Assembly (NCBI GenBank): GCA_016617855.1
Contig: JAECUM010003301.1
Location: 1 to 64,000 of the forward strand
Reading direction: 5' to 3'
From: Megalonaias nervosa
Taxonomy: Eukaryota > Mollusca > Bivalvia > Unionida > Unionidae
Length of the DNA stretch: 64,000 nucleotides
Shown: positions 43,301-55,300 of the stretch, in pieces
Numbering within the stretch: the first letter of the stretch is position 1
Layout of the letters: each line of letters begins with the position of its first letter
Program-made: the position numbers and the translations under genes
Notes under the pieces: generated by a model
Databases searched by the model: none
What the model was told of the DNA's origin: nothing
Seen by the model: only the letters and a program-made list of their open reading frames with translations

Positions 43301-46300
43301 CCAATAGCTGCCATGCATGTAGTTTTAAGATTTTCACTTAGTTTCAAATCCTGAATCACCTGTTTGTCAGCAGGTAATTTAACATGTCTGTCAAGGGCTG
43401 ATGTCCTGAAATTAGCATTTCAAAGTGTGAAAGAATGTTTTTTTGGCCAGTTTTTACACACCGTCTGCAAAGCGTCTCATTTTTTTCATTCATTTCCAGC
43501 CATAGTCGATTTTGTTTCCAGTCTGAATGGAAAGAGTACTTTTTTCTTGGCGTTAGATGGACCCTTAGTTTCATCATCGCCATCTTTAAGTACATCATCA
43601 CTAGCATCGTCCAAAACGGGATTAGCCTGAGGAAGTGTTTGTTTGCTGTCATTGTGCCTACTGACAGAAACTTCTGCACCCTGACTGTTATTAGAAGTGT
43701 TACTGCTAAAGTAATGAAAGAGTGTCAGAGTTTTAACTGATTTTGCCATTTAACACGTCCCGCCAAGCCAGTCCCTTCTGTATCAAACGTGCTCTTCTGA
43801 CCTTTCTTATTAACCGATCAGAATTGAGCACATGACACACAGACATACGTGACATATTTACAACTACACAAGTACAGTAGTCCCCCTCTTACACGGCTAC
43901 CCCTTCTGCACTGGGAAAGTGGCCTTATTAAGTGGCCTTTCCAGAGGGGGACTAAATTTTTTGTGAGAAGTGTATGTAATGTACGTAGTAAGAAACCTAC
44001 ATTCTTCCAAGCATTTAATATCTTCATTTAATATCTTCGTTTAAAAGTAACATTAATTATTAAAAGGTTCTTCTTGTTATAATAATAGCCTTATTTCAAC
44101 TGCATATGCATTAATAGTTCTTATTCTTAGCGTAAACGTGATATGCGAGCGGGTGTTGTTGTCATGCACATTGCAAAACCATTCAAAAACGTCATTTAAA
44201 TCTTGGTACATACATAATTCTCTTTCCATTTGCTCCATTTTCCCACTGCTGCTGAATGTCCTCCTTATTGGTTATGATGTTGTTTATTTAAGTCTTTTCA
44301 ACATAAAACTGTTTTATTTGAGTCTTTTCTAGCCTAAAATTGTTCGGCAAGTCCCCCCTCCCCACCTCACCTGATGTTGTCAAGTAGAATAACCCACTTT
44401 TTTCTAAAATAATCGTCTCCGTTTACGTGATGACATGTTAATGTTTGGTAATGATTTATTCGGATGTTGCTAACTGTATGCGATTTAATCATGCAGACGA
44501 AACTTTTGTAGAGCGGACGAAATGCGTTCTTCATAAAGGAACCGATAAAATGTGTTGTCACGTGATTTTTGGGCTTTGTCTGGTACCGTTTTGTTAAAGG
44601 TTACTTTCTCTATGTGTCTGCACAAATTCTATTTTTAGCCTAAGCTGACCCTGTTATGATCTTGACAATTACGTCCGGTTGTAATCATCAATGTTGCCAA
44701 CTACATGACATATAAAACCATTTTTCTGCATTTAAACAAAATGCCATGTGTTTTTAAAGGCAGTGATCTTGTCACGTGATTCATTAGTCGCAGTCTGGTA
44801 CCCTATTGTTTTAACATTTCTTTACACTAAGTGAGAGAAGCCAAAACGGCTTTGATATGTACGCAGATTTGACCTGAACAATAGCATCTTGCGGCTGTTA
44901 GGATTTGTAATCTTGACAATTATTGTCAGTAGTAATAACCACTAATTATGAAAGTGAACAAGCTCAACATCTTAATATGGGAAGCCATAAAGTCTATCAA
45001 ACCATTTTCCCGCTGACTTGTGCATTGTACGTCAATACCGCCACTTCTCAGCTGTTACTACTGTTCAATAATTGTAATCTTAACAATTAGCAGAGTGACT
45101 AAACTGGACATCTCATGATAACACAGCAGTAAGGCTACTCGGATTACGTGTACTTACCTTTTTTGTATGGATTAAAATTCGAGTCTTTCTCGGCTTTATG
45201 AAATAAATGTGGCTTCTCGTGAGGCGTAAATGATATAATATTAACTTTAGTGGTACATGTACTTTAGTCAACACTTCTTTCAGTAACGAAAACCTAACAT
45301 TGGGAAACAGAAATCGGATTACTTAACACACGTTATGAATAAATTACTGGTTCTGGATACATATTACAAAATAAAATGCTTCCACTTGTGAGGGGTAAAT
45401 TTTATATTTTTGCACTAATATGCTGGCTGCTGGTCGCGTTAGTGGGATGGCCTTTCGTGAGGGGTACTTTTGAACACAAACTCGTCAGTGCCGACGGATT
45501 CTGGCCATAAGGAGTGGGTGGCCGCTGGTCAGGGGGACCATTCAAGAGGTGGACCACTGTACAACATATTTGCCACGAATGACAACGGGGAATTTTACAG
45601 TAAAAAATAATAATAAAAAAACTCATTCTTCATGAAAAAATGCGCACAATTCTTATTTTTTGCACAATTTTGCCCACATAGGATTAAAAAATCTTGCAGG
45701 AAATCTTAATTTTTTGAGGGGGATTTGCATGATTGTGCGTCCTAGATGCAACCCTGTGTACTTATTAAAATCTGCAAATTTCATGATGTTGATTCACATT
45801 TCCTGTCATTAACCACCATTTTCAATTACACTAATTAAAGTTCATTTTTCGTGAAAATTGTACATCAGGAAAACATAAACCCATCTGAGCAACTCATATT
45901 TCCAAGTCTGTGTCAATTCATAAATATGCAGACTAATCACATATCACGAAAATTAACTGAACTGAAATTATAAGACTTAAGAAAAATGAGCTTGTTAGTC
46001 CTTGGAGTAAGTATTGAACTCTATTTGTTCTTCATTTCAATGACAATTATTAAAAACCAGAAAAAAAATTCCATGTCATTACTCACAAATGTAACCTATC
46101 TCCTTTGAAACAGCAATCCTGAACATTCAAACATTACAAGAAGTCAGTTACTAGTAAAACTGAAATTTTAAATATGCGTAAAATTCCATACATACCAGAA
46201 CAGCAACATCTGCTTGTGAAGCCCCACCAATCATATTTGGGACAAAACTTTTATGGCCTGGTGCATCCAATATTGTGAAATGTTTATTCGCTGTTTCAAA

Positions 46301-49300
46301 AAAGGCTCTCCCCACTTCTACTGTCTTTCCCTTCTCTCTTTCTTCCAAGTTTGTGTCCAAGGCCCAAGAAAGATACCTGAAAGTAAACAGTACCACATAG
46401 TGCTGTATCTGTGATCTTCCTCCTTAACTCTAGAGAAAAGGGGCAAGAAAGTGAGGTGGGGTGCTCAATATTCATTACGGAAACTAAACTGAATATGAAG
46501 ACTACATCACAAAAAATTAATCACTGGATAGCCATACATATGTAACTCCAAAGACATGATGTGAGACTAATGTTTATCATCCTAACTACTTCTAAGCTAT
46601 GTCTGCAATTTTTATTCTTAAATTCATGCAATCCTTTTAAAGTCCATAAATACAGTCTTTCACAATTTCAGCAATAACTATGCACACTTTTTTCATGTTG
46701 AAGCAGGTTAGTACTAATGAGGTGGGAACACCCAAATTAGTGAAGCTGTTGTCTGTTTACAGATGAACCAATTACTTTCATAGATGTGAATTCCCTACCA
46801 AATCCATCTTGAAAATAAATAACTTACATACTTAATGTCCTTCAGCGGTGAAATTGTGTCTTTATGACACGAATAACCATTGGTTGTTGCTAATGTATTA
46901 ACAGTCATTTTATTTTCCACCATACTATCTCCCAATTTGTATATTCAGAAATCCACAAATCAATTAGTAAAATCTTAAAATTCCATGAGAATTTGACTTT
47001 AAACTCATTTGTTAACCAATGTTAGAGAAAAGTTGTGAAAGGACTAATTTATGTGAATTAACAGAATTTTAGTCAATACAGCTTTAAAAAACAGAAACTG
47101 ATAAGACTTTTGTTTTCATCATACTCAAAAACGTCACATTATATGCAAAAATATGTCTGTTGTGACCAGCCGAATCCTGATCACAGGTTACTGTTAGGAT
47201 CCATACTGCAGTCTGCTAACATATGCAATGAAAATCTAAAATTTGTAGGATTTTTAACTGGCACATGATCCGCTTCAAACCTGATTAAAAGTGACCCCTT
47301 TTTCCTGCTGAGCCAGCATTTTATATAACTAATCAAAATCCTTTTTATAATCAGGCTGGTGGATGGATGTAGATACAGATGAACCCACATACACACCAAA
47401 CTGTTTTCTGCAGGGCAAGTCACATGAAATTGTTTACTTGTCCTAGACTTGTATAGAACTTTGAAGACTGAAAACCTAAACGTCATCCATTATACGTTTT
47501 TTTTTTTAATGATTTGGCAAGGTCTGAACATTCAGACTTTTCTAATGCCTTTTCATGCTATACACACTTTGTTTTCAACATTTTATTGAAATTTAAATAA
47601 TTCTTTCTCAACTGAAACTCCTTAAACCAAACAAAAAAGGATGATTCCGAGTCTGGCCCTGATAAGTATTTGTGACAAACGTGACAAAATAGCATACTGG
47701 ACTTCTCATCATGTTTATTTACGTCAGCTAATTAAATTAGGCAAGCTATGACCACTGAACAGTTCTCTTATGTTTTGAAGAATCTTACTCCTTTTTCTGC
47801 AATTTTCTCTTTTGTACCAGTACTTTTAGGTTTTCTTTGGGTTTTTTTCATTTATCCAGCACTGAAAAATCTGCAAATGTCTGTTATGCCTACTGTTCAA
47901 ATAATTATTGGTCACAATCACCAATAATATTACTATACGAATGCACATGAAATTTACTTATTGCATCTGATCTGACAGAAATAACAACATGGCAAACCAA
48001 TCTGTATTGTCTTGTTCCTTTGCACAAGTTCTAAATAAACTGCATTAAATGCCAAGTATGCTGCCACTTTCTTTTAGAATGAAAGCAAGTTTTAATGAAG
48101 ACATATACTGAACATTTGCTGCTACGTGTTTCAACTGATACTGCTGGTCAGCTGGTACTATGTGCTGAAATGGGCTATTAACAAGTTAAAAACCAGGACT
48201 ACAGGACAATCAAAGTCTGTTCATCTACAAAGTCCTATACCAGCATGTAAACAAACATTTAACCCATGAAAATATACCACTGTGGTATTAAAACCACATT
48301 TGTTGATTCAAACTTAAAATGGAAATTACTGAACTAGCCCTCCAAAATGACACCATCTCCCACTTTGATGATCTTCCCCAGTATGATCGGAGTTCCAAAT
48401 AAGGAGGTCTGATGGTGTACTATATTCTTTCACTTATACTTACCAGGTTTCTCTGTTCTTTTCTTTGGCTTCTCTCTCATACTTTTCAAGGGTTCGTTTA
48501 TCTACCTGTCCAGTTAAATACCTGAAGGAAATGAAAGACAGAATTTATGTGAACCAATCAAAATGGAATGCTGTTTAATACAAGATTTGGTAATGATATA
48601 GACTTAACCAAAGAATAAATTAATTTTGCCAGGTTCATAATACAGTGAATATGGGCAGGAAATCTTCTAACCGAGAAAATTATGTTAAGTTCTGTAGCAC
48701 TTTTGCCAATACAAGTTTCTTTTAGAATAATTTAAAGATGTATACAAAACTTGGTCCAACAAATGACAATGAAAGAACAAGGGTACAGTGAAAGGCACAT
48801 TGTATGCATGCCCCTTGGTTAATATTCCTCTCTGTAGATAACGGCAATTTTACCTTGGACCACATAACCCTAAAATCGGTAGGCTTCCTTACCACAAATG
48901 TAAGGCATCAACATTGTCTGATCCAGGTCTGTAATGTAAAACCAATATTGTGCAGAAACCAATTTTATTCAGTCAGTCATAATGACCCTGACCTCTGACC
49001 TCAAAATCAATAGACTTCTTTACTTCATGTGCTAGCCATCAAGAATGTTGGGAAATGACAGAACTAATGTTATTGTATGTGAGCCATTTTTTTTATCTTT
49101 CAACCATAGTGACCATGACCTTGGACATTTTGATCACAAAATCAGTTGGATTCCTCTTGTTACAAGAGCAAGCAATCCAAAAAGTATAGTCCTGGTATGT
49201 GATGTTGTATTAAAGTTACTGCTCAGAAACATTTTTTTTTCTTTCAGTCAAAGTACCTGGTCATGGACCTTTTTGATGCCAAAATTGATCAGCTTCCTTA

Positions 49301-52300
49301 TCTCAAGTACACACCATGCACCAAGTTTGGTAACTGTTGATAATGAGACTTATTGTGCAAAGACTCATTTATTCTTTCAGGTAGTGATCCTGACCTTTCA
49401 CCTTTTTGACCCCAAAAATTGTAGGGTTCTTTCTTACCCCAACTGCAAGCCATCCAATGGCAACTGTAGATGGTAGACCATTGAAATTATTATGTGGGAA
49501 TTAAAGTGGCAACAACAGGCAGATGTACACAATAACATAGTATGTCTTATGGTTGGGCATATAAAAAACGACAAGTAAATTAAAGAAAAAGCAGCTACAA
49601 ATCTGAACAAGTGAAGTGAAAAGCTGAATCTCAATTATCAACTTACATAATGTGTCCTCCAATGGTTGACTTTCCAGCATCTGAAAAAAAAGAAGAGGCA
49701 AACATACTTTTACGGTGTATAAAGTAGTTAAGTGGTGAAAATTAAGGCAAGTTTTTAACAAGGTTGCTCACACAATATTTTAATATTACAGTGTCAAGAA
49801 GTGTGAATGAAAATAGCCTCATGTATGTACCATTATGATGCAGTAAGCCTGTTATGTGCAGCCCACTACTTATGATCAATGAAAATTCCTCAAATTAATT
49901 AATTGTACAGAAACTCATTCACAACACAGTGTACATGAAAAGGATAAGTACATACTGTGTTAAAATGCAGACATGAATAAATAGTCTTAAACAGTCTAAA
50001 TTTCCATTAATCCACTCCAATGCTAACTGTGGAAAAACAAGAGGCATAACTGGGAGTGCAATGTTCACCTTACCAACATCTGCTTAATGGCAAAATAATG
50101 AAAGAGCAGTAACTAAAAAATCTGGGTCTATAGAATGCTTTCTGTATACATTTCTTCCAATAATGTTCACTACACAGGTTATGAAAGTGATAGTTTCAAG
50201 TTTCTCTATTCTTCTGCATCTTCATAACATCTGATGAAAATGTTTTATGCTAGTGTGCTTATTGTTAAAGTTGGTCAAATGTGTTGAGCAATTTGTTAAG
50301 ATCTGTTTAAATGTTGTTGTTTCTTTTAGAGATATGAGCTGTTTTTATAGGGAGATTTGCAGCATTTTTATAAAATTAAAAGGTAATTCAATGACGACAC
50401 TTTCTGTTAAATATTTTCAAATTCTAAAAGGTAATTTCCAGGCTTTTCTATCTTAAGTTGTTGTATTTGAGAGCAAAGCATTATCTGTACAAACTTGGAA
50501 GTACTTCATGCCAGAATGCTTTCTGTCTAACTTGGTCAAATTCTGTTGTTTGCGAAGAAGGTATTTAAAGTGTCTTTTTTCTGCTTTTAGTAATAATGCC
50601 AATACCTGATGGGAGATCTGCAACATTGTAAATGACCCATCATGTCAGATTTGGTCAAATTCTATTAAACAGTTTTAAAGTTTTATTAAAACATTATTTA
50701 AATAAAGGGAAAACTCAGATTATCGTCTAACATGTACACTCCTCTACAATAGTTCATTTTATTCATGATATCTGTAAAATAGAAATCAGCCTTTAATTTC
50801 TCAACTTTTTCTGATGCAAGAGGTTGGATTCTTCTCAAAGAGTGTGTTGCACTTCTAATGTATAAATGAATTCAGGTTACATCTGAATTAGTTCTGCCAG
50901 GTCTTCGGAGCCCAATCAGAGAGAGTCAGAGAGAGAGAGAGAGAGAGAGAGTGTGTGTATGTGTGCATGTGTGAGAGTAAACATGTATGCTAGTGTTGTA
51001 AAGAGTGAGTACTGTTTTCCACACATTTCAGCTAATTCATAATGTCAACAATCATTAAAAAATAATGTCCGTCACAAATGATGTATCCATGTAATATGAC
51101 ATTTTCTATCTTTTATCAAATCTGTTTTCTGGGTTTATGAAAACACAAGTCAACATATTAGATCCAAACCTACTCAAACTAGTAACAACAAATGCAACAA
51201 AGCATTCATATTTACCTAGTGATAAGGATGTCTAGTTATAAAAATCATCAGAAAATTGTGTGAATACAATGATATGTCATATGATGATGACCATAATATG
51301 TACTAAGTTTCACAGAAATCCACCAAAAAGCTTCTTATGCACTTAAATGAAATTATCATCATCAACTTAAAAATATACACTGACTAGAAACAGAAAAGAA
51401 AGAATACAATCTCCCATATAAACAGCAATCAACATTTGAACATCAGTTTTATTTAAAGAAACCTGTCATTTTTTATGCTGTGAAGTAGGCCCATATTGCT
51501 ACAGCCAAATTCAGCTTTTATCGGACCTTGTCCTTTTAGAATTTTCTAGTGAACCTAACAATTCTAAGATGCAGTTTTTTGTGTGGAAGAAAAGTTGGGA
51601 TGTGGAAGTACACAACCTAAAGTGCAATGGAAATTGCCAATAAGCCAGTTTGACGGCATTCTGAACTGAAGTTGTAATTTCCATCTTGAAAGTTCCCTCT
51701 AGCAGAAATTTGTTTAGGGAGGAAAGATCTATATTAAGCTTCTGTTTTGGGCCCTTTTGAGGGACAAGAAATATCCAGGAGCAGAAAGCTGACTACTGCG
51801 TGTCCTGAACCCACTCTACTGTGCCTTTCTGAAGAAGGTTGTGCACTTCTTTCTTTAACATCTTTGACTGATGGAAGAAGATGGGTGTCCTTAGGAAAGG
51901 AGGGGGGTGGGTTCTGCAAAGCACGGATATAAACCCTCCTTCACTATAGATAGGACCCACCAATCTTCCATGATATTCAACCATTATCACCTATGTGGAC
52001 CAAAAATGAGGTATGAACTGCAGTAGAGGCAATGTTTCCCCATGGATGATCTCTCTTCCCCATCCCACTTGCCTATTTGGGAAAGGAGGCGGCAAAAGTA
52101 GACTTCTCTGCCAAGCCCTTGCCTTTCCACTTACTCTATTTGTGGAGTGGACTTAAAAAGCAGGCTGACTAATTTATTGTTGTGGTTGTTTCAGAAACCA
52201 GGGGTGCAGCCCTCAGAACATTTTTTTAATGCTCTAGCAAAAACTTCAAAGAATCCAAAGCTACATCTCAAAGGAGATAAGGATGCTCTGTTTACAACAC

Positions 52301-55300
52301 CACTGTAACAGACTATCCATGTCTTAAGTCTCAGCCACAGCCTCTAACAGCCATTTCAAGGTCAGCATGTGACAGAATGGTCACCAATAATCTGGCCTTT
52401 GCTTCTAAAGTCTGTAAGGATTTAAATGAAAGGCAAGCAAAGGTACCCATTGAAATGCCCACTAGTGAAGCTTTGGCATTGGATGGGAAGGGGGGGGGTC
52501 ACTGGCCAAGCAGATTAAAAAACCATGTAGCTCGACACTGATATATGGGTTCTTCAAGGGGGTCTGATTGATTATTTCATCTCACCGAGTCTTGACCTTT
52601 GCTCAGCTGTTGGGGGATTGGGTATTTGGACCCTGCAAACTGATTTCCTTGTATGATATAAACTGCCTTCTTTTTAGAAGATGTACCATCTTTAAAGCGG
52701 GGTGCTACATTTCACGGTTTTTTTCTTTGAGAGGGATCATAAATGATCCTGTGAGAAATAAGTTACTACCTTACAGGTAGTATTCTCTGGAGATGCAGTT
52801 AATTCCAGCCAAGTTCCACAGAACTGGAGATCTAATTTTCCCCAAAAGGAGAAGTAGTACTTCCTTCCTCTTCTTAAACATGCACTAGTTTTTGGCAAAG
52901 TCTCAAATGTCATCTGACCATAATACCAAACAGGAGATTTGTCTATTTGTGTACATTTTCTGCATGCTATACAAGTTAAGTGCATGTCCCACAGGCCTTT
53001 CCTATGTGCACTTTTATCAACTGTCTGAGACATTTGTAAATGAACTTCTGCAAACAAGAGACTTTAGTATGATAAAAAAATAACAGGTGAAACAAAATAA
53101 CAACAAGGGTTGCATCAGCCTCATATTTTTCTAAGAAGTTTACTGATCAATACTGAAAAACAAGAATGTCTGAGTTTATTAGCTTTATTCCATTTACGAA
53201 TCATGAACACAAGAACATCATTGTTAGGTAATAGTATTGTTATAAAACAATACTGAAACACTTGGGGTGGCTGGAATCTCTATTAAAACCAACTATTAAC
53301 AACATTCCGTGTTGTGACCACACTATTGCAAAATGACAATAATCACCATAATATTGGGACCCTGATTAATTATTAACACTGTTGTGTAAACTATGCATGG
53401 ACAATTTTATGAGGACCTGTAACAATGATTACATATTCCAGCTGCAATGTCCTACACACTTACATAGAAGGATGGAGGATAGATGGCTTGTCATGCAACA
53501 AGACATGAATTAAAATATTATCAATGTTATCTAAACAAACAATAACATTTTTGGAGATGTGACAGGATAATTTCACTACAATGACTTATGAATCTCAAGC
53601 CAAGCAAATTAGCAAAAAACCATTCACTTGTAGATGTCTTCTCTCTTCATAGTGTTTCTTTCCACATGTTTATTCAACAGCTGAACAAAACAGAATGACA
53701 TTCTATAGCACATGGGCTGATGGCATAGGTCAGACTGGGTCTATGCACATTTTAAGAAATCTTTAGACTGGGTGCATCTAGCATTGATGACATATCTATA
53801 CTGTGAAAGATGTATTTATATTGTGAAAAGGGAAAGTTTAATAATGTTAAGGGCTGTTCCAGTAAAACATACACCCCCTGGGGGGGAAGGCACTTTCAAA
53901 TTCAACCAACCCAAAACAGAAGCAATTTAAAAAAATTAAGATCCACCGTCAGATATGTTTTAATCGAAAAAACTGCCCCCTACAGAAGCATATTTCTTTT
54001 ACATAATTTCTGGCTATGGGTTAGTGGGTGGTCGAAGCGATTTTAATATTGGGTTGGGGACAGAAGCGATTTAAATGACAGCTGGCTGGAGGTAATCTAA
54101 TGAATTCGTTTAGATCATATAATCTACTGCATATTTGTATTTGTATTCATTCATTATAATCAATCTTTTGTCCATTTGTTTATTTGTCTGTCAGCCATGT
54201 ATGTCTCTGATACTGTGAAATCACAAATTTTCTTGGTGGCTTATTATCTGTAGATGTCATTGATCAGTCCCTTAATACCTACTAATTTAATGTCCATGAA
54301 TATAGATCATATATCAGGGATTTCTATTCTAATACAGAAATTATGAATTTGTATCCTTACTAAACTGAGTTTACTAAAGTAATCACTGTGTTTTGCTATT
54401 TTTGTTTGTTCTCAGGCACGCTGCTTTTGATTAGAATAATAGTTAAATCTTGTATTGCTTTAAATGTGTGGTCAGATGCTATGATTCCCTTGTTATTATT
54501 TTTTCAATAAATGTTTTGGTAAACTTATAATATATGATTTGTCAGACAAAATCATTAATGACTATGAAAGCGATGTCACATTATTTCTGCCTACTTTTAC
54601 ACTATATCATTTCTTGTAAGAACACATATTTCAGTTACCAAGGTCTTACTTTAATGCCTTGTTGCAAGACTAATATAAAGTTTTAAAAAAAAGAAATATA
54701 GTAAGTCAAACATTTTTATATCATAAATTAGATTTTAAAAAATGGATGAAAGTCAAGGAATCATTTTTCCCAGTGTACTTGTAAAATCAATGTCATTGCA
54801 GTTAACTGTATTGTCAACAGCATCATCATCATCACTGATGGCCTAGCAGTAAGATTCTGCACTTTTAATCCAGTTGTCACAGGTTCTATCTCCCACTTCT
54901 AGTCTTTCATACGAGACTTATACCTATGGTCTGAGGGGCTTTCATGGCAGAGTATAAGATGCTTGTCTTGTGATACAGATCTGAGGGGCTTCCATGGCAG
55001 AGTGGTACAAGATGCTTGTCTGTGATTACTTGCCTCCAATGGTATATGAGAATACTGTGGAATCTCATGGTCTAAATGACTTCGGCTGTTGGTGATCATC
55101 AAAAAGAGGCTTTTGTTCCTTAGTGTAACTAAGGTGCTTGCTTTTACAGATCACTTGCACATCTCACAGAGTAAGTTTTTGTAAAAGATCAACCACTTTG
55201 GGTTGGTGGTCTTTCGGGGTTCTTCCTCCACCTAATATACTGTTACCCCCCCCCCCAAAACAAACCAAACCAAAATAAATCAACCAACTACTCAACTGTG

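Larger units (their letters stand above)
40036..45756 (-). mobile_element. 5.7-kb hAT-like transposon with TIRs and target duplication
   Basis: The left end is CAGGATTGCATCTAGGATTT and the right end on the other strand is CAGGGTTGCATCTAGGACGC: 16 of the first 17 bases agree. TGTACT lies directly outside each end (40030-40035 and 45757-45762). The ends resemble hAT elements of the Tip100/Zaphod type, from memory. Inside is one transposase gene in decay (40613-43749) and a nested TA-flanked element (43873-45561). It lies within the 15.4-kb eRF3 intron, on the same strand as the gene. Confidence 0.87.

Noticed and set aside
43364..43740. Plus-strand frames of 88 and 101 codons
   Set aside because: They are antisense shadows of the N-terminal part of the hAT transposase pseudogene.
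46196..46376. EF-1A or HBS1 as the identity of the GTPase gene
   Set aside because: [19 protein letters not shown] and [14 protein letters not shown] fit eRF3; HBS1 and EF-1A have different residues at these positions.
49045..49476. 143-codon plus-strand open frame
   Set aside because: It reads through the GACCTTTGACC tandem array; the apparent repeats in the protein follow the DNA period.
54838..54900. A functional tRNA gene
   Set aside because: The A- and B-box-like text is part of a dispersed repeat with an inverted copy near 3200-3260, and no cloverleaf with paired acceptor stem is seen.
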